A stretch of DNA of 64,000 nt from Siminovitchia thermophila (GCF_016909185.1 NZ_JAFBFH010000005.1:124001-188000); one strand, 5' to 3'. Numbered from the stretch's first letter, positions 1-8,164 are shown. A program made the numbers and translations. Notes: a model not told the origin generated them from the sequence alone.

Positions 1-68
1 TTGAAAAGCTGGGCTTTACCGTTACAGAAAAAAGCCCTGAACAATTAACATCCATACAGTTGGCATAA
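1..68 (+). CDS. 3' end of an unidentified protein (partial)
   Basis: An open frame enters from the left edge and stops at TAA 66-68, giving a C-terminal tail that ends QLTSIQLA. Too little is visible to name the family. The frame is open throughout and a gene would be expected to end here because the next ~380 bases are non-coding. Confidence 0.4.
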   Translation, partial: EKLGFTVTEKSPEQLTSIQLA

Positions 69-80
69 AAGGCAGGGCCA

Positions 81-190
81 CAAGTGGAAAGCGGATGGAT
101 ATTCGCGCAAATCGTGACAATAAAATCGCGTGAAATCAAGGTTTGTACATTTGATTTCAGGCGGTTTGTTTTTTGTTATAAAAGACGGAC
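81..190 (+). repeat. dispersed palindromic repeat, copy A
   Basis: This stretch is very similar to the reverse complement of 22285-22405. Shared blocks include GGATATTCG, CAAATCGTGA and the hairpin arms GCGTGAAATCAA and TTTGATTTCA followed by GCGG. The central arms can pair as GAAATCAA/TTTGATTTC. Copy A lacks the GGGACA/TGTCCC ends that bound the second copy. No coding potential is evident. The rest of 191-455 holds only the yfhF leader and nothing else that I recognise. Confidence 0.65.
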
Positions 191-455
191 AGTGATCAGT
201 GGATGGCGTTTCTGCTTGCAATTATTCATTTTTAAGAATAATCTGATACAAAAGACAAACTGGAAAATGATCTAGTTTTTTGAATACATACATGATCTTC
301 GGCAATTTATAAAAACGAAAATGTAAAATAGGGAAATAGTACGATAGGTATTGTTGGGAGACCTTTTTTGGAGGGGAATGGGATAGATGCGGTGCGGCCC
401 CAATTTGTTTGTATCATATTTAAATATACATTGAATTTGAGCGGGGGGAATGGAT

Positions 456-1367
456 ATGCATGTTGCGATTGCGGGCGGAAGTGGTTTTCTTGGTAAAGTG
501 TTGCAAAAGCAGCTTTTGAACAATGGCTTTCGCGTGACTATTTTATCAAGAGATCCTGACAAGGTCGAAAAATCAGAAGGTCTTGCGGCTGTCAAATGGC
601 TAGTTGATGGAGCACGGCCTGAAGAAGAACTGATAAATGTGGATGCTTTCGTCAATCTGGCAGGAGAAACGATTAATGGAATCAGATGGACAAGCAAAAA
701 GAAGGATAGAATTGTAAGAAGCAGGCGGGCTGCAACGAAAGAACTGATACGCTTGGCGGAAAAAATGGCCCACAAACCGAAAGTGTTGGTCAATGCTTCG
801 GCTATTGGGTATTATGGCATGTCTGCCACGGAAACATTTACAGAAGCTTCAAGGAGCGAGGCGACCGACTTTTTGGCAACTGTCGTAAAAGATTGGGAAG
901 AACAAGCCTTGGCGGCGGAAGGACTTGGAATTCGAACCGTGCTTGTCAGATTGGGCCTGATTCTTGGAAAAGAAGGCGCGCTCCCTTTGATGGCACTTCC
1001 TTATAAGTTGGGGGTGGGAGGGACGGTCGGCTCCGGTGAACAATGGGTTTCCTGGATTCATGTGGAGGATGCGGCCCGTTTAATAGCTTTTGTAATCGAG
1101 CATCCTGCTATTTCTGGACCGATAAACGCCACAGCACCCAAGCCGGTTCAAATGAAAGAGTTTGGAAAAACGCTCGGCGCTGTTTTGGGGCGGCCGGATT
1201 GGCTTCCGGTTCCTGAATGGTTCATTCGCGTGTTACTGGGAGAAATGAGCAATATGCTCGTTCGGGGGCAGCGGGTGACTCCCGAAATGGCGATCAAACA
1301 TCAATTTGATTTTTTGTATCCGAATATAGAGATTGCATTAAAAGAAATATTAGATAATAATAGATGA
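456..1367 (+). CDS. yfhF: TIGR01777/SDR39U1-family NAD(P)-binding epimerase (YfhF-like)
   Basis: The protein (303 aa) begins MHVAIAGGSGFLG, a Rossmann-fold glycine motif, and contains the SDR Tyr-X3-Lys-like area around NASAIGYYG, the family's characteristic SWIHVEDAARL and a C-terminal domain with MLVRGQRVTPE. These mark the YfhF/SDR39U1 branch of the extended SDR family, a putative nucleoside-sugar epimerase whose substrate is unknown. I choose ATG 456 because the GGGGGG ribosome site at 443-448 is 7 bases upstream; ATG 450 in the same frame is too close to it. No operon partner is visible: an unrelated regulator follows after about 80 bases. Confidence 0.88.
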   Translation: MHVAIAGGSGFLGKVLQKQLLNNGFRVTILSRDPDKVEKSEGLAAVKWLVDGARPEEELINVDAFVNLAGETINGIRWTSKKKDRIVRSRRAATKELIRLAEKMAHKPKVLVNASAIGYYGMSATETFTEASRSEATDFLATVVKDWEEQALAAEGLGIRTVLVRLGLILGKEGALPLMALPYKLGVGGTVGSGEQWVSWIHVEDAARLIAFVIEHPAISGPINATAPKPVQMKEFGKTLGAVLGRPDWLPVPEWFIRVLLGEMSNMLVRGQRVTPEMAIKHQFDFLYPNIEIALKEILDNNR

Positions 1368-1402
1368 CAAGTTTATCAAAAAATAGATTTTTTATCCAAT
1401 TT

Positions 1403-1430
1403 ATGCTACCATTTATCTATACAGTAGCAT
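1403..1430. promoter_or_regulatory. inverted repeat upstream of the RRNPP regulator, candidate operator
   Basis: ATGCTAC at 1403-1409 and GTAGCAT at 1424-1430 form a perfect 7-bp inverted repeat with a 14-base spacer, 18 bases before the regulator's start codon. A possible -10 element (TATACA, 1418-1423) lies inside it. RRNPP regulators of the PlcR type bind palindromes and often regulate themselves, so this is a plausible autoregulatory site. The long spacer does not match the PlcR box. Confidence 0.35.
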
Positions 1431-1447
1431 GACTAGAGGATGAAGAT

Positions 1448-2692
1448 ATGAGCCTAGAAAAGATGAATATAGGTGCGATGATTAAATATCATCGCCAATT
1501 AAGGAATATGACCCAGTCCGAATTATGCAAGGGAATTTGTTCTGTCACACATTTAAGCAAGTTTGAGAACTATAACAAAGAAGCAAATTGGGAAACGATC
1601 ATGCTGCTGCTCGATCGGTTGGGCATTTCACTGGATTCCATTCAGCAGACATCAGAAAAGATTTCTACAGAACTTTCCGATTTACTCGATGCGGTGCTTT
1701 CGTATGATAAGGAACGGGCAACGGAGTGCTACAATCGTGTGAAGGAATTACAAGAGTGTATTACGTTTTCCAACTATATATCACTCTATCATTTATATGT
1801 ATATCGCTATCACTTGCTGATGAATCATTTGGAGGAAGCTGAAAAGGAACAAGAAATTATCAGACAAATAGTCAATTCAATGCCAGAACAGGAAAAAGAG
1901 CTTTATGAATTTATTAATGGCGCTTACTATATTATAAAAGGTGATTATAAATTATCTTTGGATACTCTGCTAAAAGTAGAAGCGAATGATCTATTGCCGT
2001 CTTCGTGGCAAGCGGAACTCTATTATTTCATTGCCTTCAATTATGCTAATCTAAAAGATAGCAGCAGCAGTGTTGCATACGGCCATAAAGCGTTGGAGGC
2101 GTTTTCCAGATCGTTTAATTATTTGCGAATATTGCATACCCAGTTTCTATTAGGCATTGCGTATACAGATTTGGGCATTTACGAGAATGCCACTGAACAA
2201 TATAACTATATATTTAAAAATATGAACTTGATTAATGCGGATGAATTAAAGTCGGCCATGTATAACAATTATGCCTTGCTCTTAGAGAAAATGGGCGAAA
2301 TGGATCAGGCTGCCCGCTATTATCTCCTTTCAATGGAACATGCGCAGACGGAAACGGAGTATTTAACGAGCTTGTGCAGTTACACCGAGCTTCTCATTTC
2401 CCTGGGCCGGAAAGAACAAGCACTCGAAAATATTTCAAAAATACTGCAGGAAACAAAAGCAAGCTCCATGAGGAAGCAGCAGCTCATTTTCAAATATTAT
2501 CAATACTTATTGAAAAACAGAAAAGATAGAGCGATGGACTTTCTGGAAAATGACTTGCTTCCATATTTGGAAAAGACCTATTTTATAGAAGATTATAATA
2601 AATTCGCTTTATCCTTGGCCCGATATTATTCAGACTCTAACTTGGATAAAGCTCTTTATTATTATAAAAAAGTCGCGGAAAGGGGGGAATGA
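1448..2692 (+). CDS. RRNPP-family (PlcR/NprR/Rgg-type) HTH-TPR transcriptional regulator
   Basis: The 414-aa protein has an N-terminal xenobiotic-response HTH (about residues 8-62: IGAMIKYHRQLRNMTQSELC...VTHLSKFEN). A long all-helical region follows in which tetratricopeptide-like units recur (for example YKLSLDTLLKVEA, YENATEQYNYIF, MDQAARYYLLSMEHA, LDKALYYYKKV). This architecture and length match peptide-sensing RRNPP regulators; NprR is about 420 aa, PlcR about 285. The neighbour supports the assignment: a 34-codon secreted-peptide-like gene starts three bases after its stop. The ribosome site AGAGGATGAAG lies before ATG 1448. In this family a re-imported peptide binds the TPR groove and switches DNA binding. 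Targets are not visible here. Confidence 0.85.
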   Translation: MSLEKMNIGAMIKYHRQLRNMTQSELCKGICSVTHLSKFENYNKEANWETIMLLLDRLGISLDSIQQTSEKISTELSDLLDAVLSYDKERATECYNRVKELQECITFSNYISLYHLYVYRYHLLMNHLEEAEKEQEIIRQIVNSMPEQEKELYEFINGAYYIIKGDYKLSLDTLLKVEANDLLPSSWQAELYYFIAFNYANLKDSSSSVAYGHKALEAFSRSFNYLRILHTQFLLGIAYTDLGIYENATEQYNYIFKNMNLINADELKSAMYNNYALLLEKMGEMDQAARYYLLSMEHAQTETEYLTSLCSYTELLISLGRKEQALENISKILQETKASSMRKQQLIFKYYQYLLKNRKDRAMDFLENDLLPYLEKTYFIEDYNKFALSLARYYSDSNLDKALYYYKKVAERGE

Positions 2693-2694
2693 AA

Positions 2695-2799
2695 ATGAAA
2701 AAGCTATATTTAACAGCAGGAGTGGCATTTGCGCTGTACGTCGCTCCAATTATTGGAGGAGTCGTCCCTCAAGCACCACCAATCTTTCCTCCGGTATAA
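2695..2799 (+). CDS. putative signalling propeptide of the upstream RRNPP regulator (34 aa)
   Basis: A short frame of 34 codons starts at ATG 2695, 7 bases after the GGGGGG at 2682-2687 and three bases after the regulator's stop. The product has a basic start (MKKLYLTAG), a hydrophobic core and a proline-rich C-terminus ending QAPPIFPPV. That is the layout of Phr/PapR/NprX/AimP prepropeptides: export signal first, mature oligopeptide at the C-terminal end. A strong terminator follows at once, so regulator and peptide form a closed two-gene unit. The mature peptide would be inferred to lie within the last 5-10 residues. The gene is easily missed by gene callers because of its length. Confidence 0.7.
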   Translation: MKKLYLTAGVAFALYVAPIIGGVVPQAPPIFPPV

Positions 2800-2804
2800 A
2801 AATG

Positions 2805-2832
2805 AACTGCTCCGCCTTGGAGCAGTTTTTTA
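2805..2832 (+). terminator. Rho-independent terminator of the regulator-peptide unit
   Basis: AACTGCTCC (2805-2813) pairs perfectly with GGAGCAGTT (2819-2827) over a 5-base loop and is followed by a T run. Confidence 0.85.
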
Positions 2833-2864
2833 CTTCTGATATAATAAAATAAACTTCATCGCAT

Positions 2865-2958
2865 TTGAGTAGGGGAACCGGTGTCGCCGGTTGAGAAAGC
2901 ATTGGTGAAATGCTGACCCTTTGAACCTGATCTGGTTCATACCAGCGAAGGGAACGTC
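2865..2958 (+). ncRNA. TPP (THI-box) riboswitch
   Basis: The segment carries the thi-box core: GGGGAACCGGTG...CCGGTTGAGA, ATGCTGACCCTTTGAACC, then CTGATCTGGTTCATACCAGCG and AAGGGAA. It stands directly upstream of a terminator hairpin and of an ABC operon for thiamine or its pyrimidine precursor, the expected layout for TPP-dependent transcription termination. Confidence 0.95.
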
Positions 2959-2981
2959 AATGAATACAAATATATACTTTT

Positions 2982-3017
2982 GGCGCCTTTTGGGTTCTTT
3001 TTTCCCGGGCGCTTTTT
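2982..3017 (+). terminator. riboswitch expression-platform terminator
   Basis: GCGCC (2983-2987) and an inner GGG pair with CCC and GGCGC (3008-3012), followed by TTTTT. It lies between the TPP aptamer and the first gene, so it is the likely regulated terminator. Confidence 0.7.
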
Positions 3018-3039
3018 ATCATTCAAGGAGGAACATCCA

Positions 3040-4041
3040 ATGAATAAATGGTGGGCAGGTTGCATCACATTGCTTTTATTCCTGGCAGGCTGCGGGAACA
3101 ATGCGGCCGATAAAAATGAAAATGAAAAAAAAGAAGAAAAAGGACATCAAAAGGTGTCGGTCGTACTCGATTGGTCGCCCAATACAAATCATACGGGGCT
3201 TTATGTGGCGAAGGAAAAAGGCTTTTTTGAAGAAGAAGGCCTGGATGTTGACATCATCATGCCGGGGGAAGCTGGCTCTGATCAGCTTGTTGCTTCTGGA
3301 AAGTCCGAATTTGGAGTGAGTTACCAAGAAAGCGTGACAGAGGCGCGTGTTCAAGACGTGCCGATTGTGTCTCTTGCAGCCGTGATACAGCACAATACAT
3401 CCGGTTTTGCCTCCCTTAAGGAAAAGAACATTACATCTCCGAAAGACTTTGAAGGAAAAACGTATGGCGGCTGGGGAGCCCCGCTTGAGGAAGCGGTCCT
3501 GGCGTCACTGATGGAGGTGTCTGGCGCCGATATAGAGAAAGTGGATATTGTCAACATGGGAGAAGCGGACTTTTTTACCGCTGTGCAAAGAGATGTTGAT
3601 TTCGCTTGGATTTATTATGCATGGACGGGAGTGGAAGCGGAGCTTCGCGGGGAAAAATTGAATATGATTTACTTGACCGATTACTCTGATCAGCTTGATT
3701 ATTATACGCCAGTCATTACGACGAATGAGGAAATGATCAAATCGGATCCGGATACGGTTAAAGCATTTATGGCAGCCGTCTCCAAAGGGTACGAGTTTGC
3801 TATCAGCCAACCCGAAAAAGCTGCGGAGATATTGATCAAAGCGGTACCGGATCTTGATCCGGAGCTTGTGAAAAAAAGTCAGGAATGGCTTTCTCCCCGC
3901 TATCAAGATGATGCGGCCCGCTGGGGAGAACAAAAGGCCGAAGTATGGAAAAACTACATGGACTGGATGCTTGAAAAAGATTTGCTCGAAAAGGAAATGG
4001 ATGTAGAAAAAGCCTTCACGAATGAATTTTTACCCAAATAG
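3040..4041 (+). CDS. thiY: thiamine/HMP-precursor ABC transporter substrate-binding lipoprotein (ThiY-like)
   Basis: The 333-aa product begins with a lipoprotein signal (positive MNKWW start, hydrophobic core, lipobox LAGC at about residues 15-18) and then an NMT1/THI5-like periplasmic-binding fold. Typical marks are VVLDWSPNTNHTGLYVAKEKG near the start and GWGAPLEEAV in the middle. Homologous ThiY proteins bind formylaminopyrimidine, HMP or thiamine-like pyrimidines. AGGAGG at 3026-3031 places the start at ATG 3040; earlier in-frame codons lie inside the terminator. It is the first gene of a TPP-riboswitch operon with permease and ATPase downstream. The exact ligand cannot be read from the sequence. 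Confidence 0.92.
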   Translation: MNKWWAGCITLLLFLAGCGNNAADKNENEKKEEKGHQKVSVVLDWSPNTNHTGLYVAKEKGFFEEEGLDVDIIMPGEAGSDQLVASGKSEFGVSYQESVTEARVQDVPIVSLAAVIQHNTSGFASLKEKNITSPKDFEGKTYGGWGAPLEEAVLASLMEVSGADIEKVDIVNMGEADFFTAVQRDVDFAWIYYAWTGVEAELRGEKLNMIYLTDYSDQLDYYTPVITTNEEMIKSDPDTVKAFMAAVSKGYEFAISQPEKAAEILIKAVPDLDPELVKKSQEWLSPRYQDDAARWGEQKAEVWKNYMDWMLEKDLLEKEMDVEKAFTNEFLPK

Positions 4042-4053
4042 GAGGAGTAAACG

Positions 4054-4344
4054 ATGACAAACTCACTGATCAGCATACAGATCATCCCGAAAACAAAAAG
4101 TGGCGAAGACGTTATTCCATATGTCGATGAAGCGATTAGAGTCATTGAGGAATCCGGAGTCCGTTATGAAGTACATCCTTTGGAAACGACGATGGAAGGG
4201 GACTTTACCAAATTGATGGATGTTGTGAAAAAAATGAATGACCGGATGATTGAAATGGGCAGTAAAAATGTGATCTCCCAAGTGAAAATATTGTATCAGC
4301 CGGACGGAATTTCCATGGGCCAATTGACGGAGAAATACCGGTAA
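4054..4344 (+). CDS. MTH1187/YkoF-like thiamine-binding domain protein
   Basis: This 96-aa cytosolic protein has the compact ferredoxin-like pattern of the MTH1187/YqgV/YkoF superfamily: SIQIIPKTKSGEDVIPYVDEAI, then GVRYEVHPLETTMEGDF and a helix ending in DRMIEMG. YkoF-type members bind thiamine, and their genes often lie in TPP-regulated operons, as here between thiY-like and thiX-like genes. It starts 12 bases after thiY behind AGGAGG and its stop codon overlaps the permease start. Confidence 0.85.
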   Translation: MTNSLISIQIIPKTKSGEDVIPYVDEAIRVIEESGVRYEVHPLETTMEGDFTKLMDVVKKMNDRMIEMGSKNVISQVKILYQPDGISMGQLTEKYR

Positions 4345-5105
4345 TGAAAGTGCTGGTCAAAAAAGGATGGAGGCCACTGGGGGTCCTCCTCCTTTTATTA
4401 TGTATATGGGAAGTATACGTAAAACTTGCCAACATTCAGGGCTGGCTGCTTCCTGCCCCCAGCTCCATTGCAAAAGAAGGGGTTTCCGGATATGCGGAAC
4501 TCGCGCCGCATATCCAGTCTACAGTTGGACTGGCCATTGGAGGATTTTTGATCGGATGTGCAGTTGGTATTCTTGTCGCCATCTTGCTTCATTTAGTGCC
4601 GGGATTTCACGAATCCGTTTATCCGCTCCTCATTTTATCGCAGAATGTGCCGATTATTGTATTGGCGCCGCTTCTGGTGATTTGGTTGGGGTTTGGGCTT
4701 TTACCCAAAGTCATTGTCATTACCCTTGTCTGTTTTTTCCCTGTCGCGGTAGCGGCGATGGACGGGTTTAGGAGTGCCCCGGCCGAGATGAAGCGATATA
4801 TGTTAATGGTCGGTGCTTCAAAAATGCAAATATTTACAAAGCTGGAATGGCCATACGCTTTATCATCTGTCTTTTCCGGACTCAAAATTTCCGCCACATA
4901 CAGCATCATGGGGGCGGTGATCTCGGAGTGGCTCGGAGCGAAAAAGGGGCTTGGTGTTTATATGACGCTCGCTTCCTCCTCATTTCGCACGGATCGCGTT
5001 TTTGTCGCGATTTTCATTATTATGTTCTTGAGTTTGCTGTTTTTTGGGGTGATTACCTTGATGGAAAACAGGCTGATCAAGTGGAGAAAAAGGAAGGTAC
5101 TGTGA
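4344..5105 (+). CDS. thiX: ABC transporter permease (ThiX-like)
   Basis: The 253-aa protein has about six hydrophobic segments and the BPD-type inner-membrane signature. The EAA-like loop is visible as ADGFRSAPAEMKRYMLMVGA-type sequence (about residues 140-160), and a WLGAKKGLG segment follows. It belongs with the SsuC/TauC/ThiX permeases. The start codon overlaps the stop of the preceding gene (TAATG) and the gene abuts the ATPase gene. Confidence 0.9.
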   Translation: MKVLVKKGWRPLGVLLLLLCIWEVYVKLANIQGWLLPAPSSIAKEGVSGYAELAPHIQSTVGLAIGGFLIGCAVGILVAILLHLVPGFHESVYPLLILSQNVPIIVLAPLLVIWLGFGLLPKVIVITLVCFFPVAVAAMDGFRSAPAEMKRYMLMVGASKMQIFTKLEWPYALSSVFSGLKISATYSIMGAVISEWLGAKKGLGVYMTLASSSFRTDRVFVAIFIIMFLSLLFFGVITLMENRLIKWRKRKVL

Positions 5106-5858
5106 ATGGGCCATTTAACAATACAAGGTGTAAGTAAAAGTTTCGGACAAAAAGAAGTGTTGCGAGATATTCAACTGAACATTGCAGAGGGCGAATTTAT
5201 CTCGATTCTCGGACCTTCCGGAAGTGGAAAAAGCACTTTGTTTCATGTGATTGGCGGTTTGCTAAAGCCTGATCAAGGTTCCATCTTTTTACATGACCAG
5301 GAGATTACCGGAAAGCGGGGTTTTATTAGTTATATGCCGCAGCATCACGCGCTTTTTCCATGGCGCACTGTCCTTCAAAATGTCCTGCTGGGCCAGGAGT
5401 TGCAGGGAGGAAAACAGGATCAACAAAAAGCGTTCGATATGATCCACAAAGCTGGTTTGGCCGGGTACGAACATTCGCTGCCCGATGCTTTGTCTGGCGG
5501 AATGAAACAAAGGGCTTCTTTTATTCGGGCGTTATTAAACCCGCAGCCGCTTATACTTTTGGATGAGCCATTTTCGGCATTGGACGATTTTACCCGGCAA
5601 GATATGCAAAAGTGGCTTCAGTCAGTTTGGATGGAATATCGCCGGACGATTCTTTTCATCACTCATAATATAGAAGAAGCATTGTTCCTCTCGGACCGAA
5701 TTGCCATTTTGTCGACGAATCCAGCAACGGTCGTCAAACAGTTCGAGGTTCCATTTGAGAGACCGCGAACAGGAAATCTCGTTTTATCAAATGAATTTTT
5801 AGAGTGGAAGCGCCTTGTTGCAAATCATATCGCCAAACAGGATGATGAAAATGCGTAA
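5106..5858 (+). CDS. thiZ: ABC transporter ATP-binding protein (ThiZ-like)
   Basis: The 250-aa ATPase shows Walker A GPSGSGKST (about residues 36-44), a Q-loop (SYMPQHHALFPW), signature LSGGMKQR, Walker B LILLDEPFSALD and the switch histidine in FITHN. It energises the ThiXY system and is most like the SsuB/TauB/ThiZ branch. It starts directly after the permease gene and its end overlaps the next gene. Confidence 0.92.
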   Translation: MGHLTIQGVSKSFGQKEVLRDIQLNIAEGEFISILGPSGSGKSTLFHVIGGLLKPDQGSIFLHDQEITGKRGFISYMPQHHALFPWRTVLQNVLLGQELQGGKQDQQKAFDMIHKAGLAGYEHSLPDALSGGMKQRASFIRALLNPQPLILLDEPFSALDDFTRQDMQKWLQSVWMEYRRTILFITHNIEEALFLSDRIAILSTNPATVVKQFEVPFERPRTGNLVLSNEFLEWKRLVANHIAKQDDENA

Positions 5859-6627
5859 GATGATTGATTCACATATTCACCTTGATTTTTATAAAGATGA
5901 AGAGATAACGGACATATTGGGAGAGATGGAGCAGATGAATTGTGCGGGACTCATTTCCGTTTCCTTCCATTTGGAATCGTCCAAGCGAAATATGGCGCTA
6001 AGCAAAAAATATTCCCATGTTTACCCTGCTTTCGGATTCCATCCAGAACAGCCGCTTCCTAGTGATCGGGAATTGGCTGATTTCATTTCCTGGATGGAGG
6101 CCCGGGTAGATTTGCTGACGGCTGTAGGCGAGGTGGGCCTGCCGTATTATTTGCGGAACGAGCATGGTCCAGGCTTCCAACTGGAAGGCTATATCGAATT
6201 GCTCGAAGAGTTTATCAAATTGGCAAAAAGATGGGACAAGCCCATTGTTCTTCATGCCGTTTACGATGATGCTCCCCTAGCGTGCGACCTGCTCGAAAAA
6301 CACGAGGTGACAAATGCCCATTTTCACTGGTTTAAAGGAGACAAGAAGACAATCCAAAGAATGGCGGCCAATGGTTTTTATATTTCAATTACACCCGATA
6401 TCTTGTACGAAGAAGAAATTCAAGAGGTTGCCAAGCAATATCCACTCCGCCAAATGATGGTGGAAACGGATGGACCGTGGCGTTTTGAAGGACCTTTTTC
6501 CGGAAAAATGACCCATCCGGCCATGATTCATGACGCGATCCCGGCAATTGCCCGGCTTAAAAAAACGCCCCTCCCGATTGTATATGATCTGTTATACCAA
6601 AACACAATCAAATTTTACCGCCTATGA
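5851..6627 (+). CDS. TatD-family metal-dependent hydrolase in the thiamine-uptake operon
   Basis: The protein begins near KMIDSHIHLDF, the HxH metal site of TatD/amidohydrolase-fold enzymes. It continues with AFGFHPEQP, GEVGLPYY, a histidine strand VLHAVYDD, AHFHWFKGD and VETDGPW, which supply the remaining ligands. Length (about 258 aa) is normal. Several in-frame ATGs (5842, 5845, 5851, 5860) overlap the ATPase stop; 5851 is a compromise. Co-transcription with TPP-controlled uptake genes suggests that it acts on an imported thiamine-related compound rather than on DNA, but that is inference. YlmB-type deformylases do the comparable job in other bacilli. Confidence 0.8.
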   Translation: MRKMIDSHIHLDFYKDEEITDILGEMEQMNCAGLISVSFHLESSKRNMALSKKYSHVYPAFGFHPEQPLPSDRELADFISWMEARVDLLTAVGEVGLPYYLRNEHGPGFQLEGYIELLEEFIKLAKRWDKPIVLHAVYDDAPLACDLLEKHEVTNAHFHWFKGDKKTIQRMAANGFYISITPDILYEEEIQEVAKQYPLRQMMVETDGPWRFEGPFSGKMTHPAMIHDAIPAIARLKKTPLPIVYDLLYQNTIKFYRL

Positions 6628-6692
6628 AGCCGAATACGTTTTAATGGACCCCAAAACGGAAAAAGAAAAAGAAACGAAGTGGAGGGATTCAA

Positions 6693-6905
6693 ATGACATC
6701 AGAACCTGGACAAAATAAAATAGATCGGGCAAAAGCTTTGGCGAACCGCAATAAAAAAGATAAGGCCTTTTACAAAGATAAAGCGAAGCAAGCCCAACGC
6801 GACCAACTCGTTATGCCAGTTGATGACCTTTCCGATGACTTGATTGAAAAGCGCGAAGAAAACGAAGACGATAAAAGGGGAACCTATGGGCCGAAGGATT
6901 TATAG
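6693..6905 (+). CDS. small highly charged hypothetical protein
   Basis: A 70-aa, lysine- and glutamate-rich product starting MTSEPGQNK, with a Lys/Ala-rich middle and an acidic tail ending GTYGPKDL. It has a good ribosome site (TGGAGGG) and a terminator directly downstream. No domain is recognised; composition suggests an intrinsically disordered protein. It follows the TatD gene by about 65 bases and could be the last gene of the thi operon. Confidence 0.6.
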   Translation: MTSEPGQNKIDRAKALANRNKKDKAFYKDKAKQAQRDQLVMPVDDLSDDLIEKREENEDDKRGTYGPKDL

Positions 6906-6911
6906 ATAGAC

Positions 6912-6953
6912 AAAAAGCAGTAATCGAGAAAATACCGGGATTACTGCTTTTTC
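6912..6953. terminator. Rho-independent terminator
   Basis: A long perfect stem, AAAAAGCAGTAATC (6912-6925) with GATTACTGCTTTTT (6939-6952), works in both directions. The following 7000-7255 is A+T-rich and holds no convincing gene. Confidence 0.85.
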
Positions 6954-7271
6954 GTTTCAGATAAAAATTGACGGTTTTTTTTGCAATTTTATATATGTAA
7001 ATAAGAGCTTTTTATTATTACCGCCAAGGCCGAAGCATTAAAAGTTTAACAAGTGAATAACAAGTAAGCATTAGACGCTTAACGTTGTGTAACAACGGGA
7101 GGGGGCTGTTTTTTATAAAAAAAACCGAACGGCGCTAATTCTTTTTACTGTACTAGCTTTTCTCTGTTTCGAAAGACAAACCGGATAAATTTTTTTAAAA
7201 AAGAAGGAAAACATATACGAGATCTAAAATACATATCTATAATAAACAATTTAAGGGGAGGGAACCGCTGT

Positions 7272-7466
7272 TTGTCTTCATACGATAAGCTGTCAGATCA
7301 GAAATTAGCAAGTTTTTTTGTGGAAATTAACAAGAATATCAAAAAAGGAAAGCTTTCTAAGGCAATGAATTATGAAATAGCCTTGATCCAAGCTGTTGCT
7401 GACAAACGTGGACTTTCAAAATTAGACTTGCAAAAGCTTTACTTGAAAAGTGCTCGATATCTATGA
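7272..7466 (+). CDS. small protein with weak Sda-like pattern
   Basis: The 64-aa product (start TTG 7272, with GGGGAGGG about 10 bases upstream) contains KLSDQKLASFF and NYEIALIQAVADKRGL. These recall the LSDxxLxxxY...E/I-L-EIxRR-L pattern of Sda, the small inhibitor of sporulation kinases (about 46-52 aa). The match is only by eye and the protein is longer than Sda, so the assignment is tentative. It is monocistronic and followed by the trp leader promoter. Confidence 0.5.
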   Translation: MSSYDKLSDQKLASFFVEINKNIKKGKLSKAMNYEIALIQAVADKRGLSKLDLQKLYLKSARYL

Positions 7467-7515
7467 TGATGCCCGAGCGGTGAAGGTGAAAAGGAAAGCT
7501 GACATGAAATTAATC

Positions 7516-7544
7516 TTGACATCGTCTTCAAGCACCTTTAATAT
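7516..7544 (+). promoter_or_regulatory. sigma-A promoter of the trp operon leader
   Basis: TTGACA (7516-7521), 17-base spacer, TAATAT (7539-7544). The transcript would start near 7551, just before the first T-box. Confidence 0.7.
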
Positions 7545-7559
7545 ATAAAATAATATGAT

Positions 7560-7845
7560 TTGTTTGATATGTGATGGCTATGACGAAGAGAAGTAGCTGT
7601 ATCTTGGCACTAAAGAGAGCCGGTGGTTGGTGAAAACCGGTGTGCGGGAACAGTGAATGGGCTTCCGAGCTTCCAAACCGAACCTTGCTGAGGGCAGGCA
7701 GTAGGCTTTGGCGTATTCTCGGCGTTATAACGAGACGGGCATTAAGCATTGGCGCTTGTTGCCGGCAAAGTGGGCTGTGCAAACAGCTAATAAAGGTGGT
7801 ACCACGGGTTTCCTCGTCCTTTGGATGAGGAGCCCTTTTTGTTTT
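7560..7845 (+). ncRNA. T-box leader 1, tryptophan specifier
   Basis: The leader has a long Stem I, a specifier loop reading GTGAATGGGC (specifier TGG = Trp), the T-box element AAAGGTGGTACCACG (ending at 7805) and a terminator GGG..TCCTCGTCC/GGATGAGGA..CCC with a T run (7806-7840). Uncharged tRNA-Trp would favour the antiterminator. The specifier was read by position relative to the usual GAA motif. Confidence 0.9.
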
Positions 7846-7849
7846 TCAT

Positions 7850-8137
7850 AAAGAAAATCGATGAATAAGAAGAGTACGCTTGGCGCATTCGAATCAGAGA
7901 GCTGGTGATGGTGGGAAACCGGCACGAATCGCCTTGTGGAATGGCCTTATGAGAGGCTTTCTGAAGTCAGAGTAGGAAAGCACGGTTTCCTCCGTTAACG
8001 GGATAGGGTATCGAATGGTTGAAGACGATTCTGTACCCGAAAGAGAAGGAAATTTTTTATTTCCAAAATGAGGTGGCACCGCGATACATTCGCCCTCTAT
8101 AAATGCACTTTTGTGTATTTATGGAGGGCTTTTTTTT
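7850..8137 (+). ncRNA. T-box leader 2, tryptophan specifier
   Basis: A second complete T-box follows in tandem: Stem I, specifier loop GTGGAATGGCC (TGG again), T-box sequence GAGGTGGCACCGCG and a terminator CCCTC-ATAAATGCAC/GTG-ATTTAT-GGAGGG with a T run ending near 8137. The trpD ribosome site lies immediately beyond, so both terminators must be read through for expression. Confidence 0.92.
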
Positions 8138-8164
8138 ATGAAAAATGAGATGGGAGGAATGATG

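Noticed and set aside
7085-7190. Possible small hydrophobic peptide (ALILFTVLAFLCF) behind GGGAGGGGG
   Set aside because: No start codon exists in that frame; at best a decayed gene, so not called.
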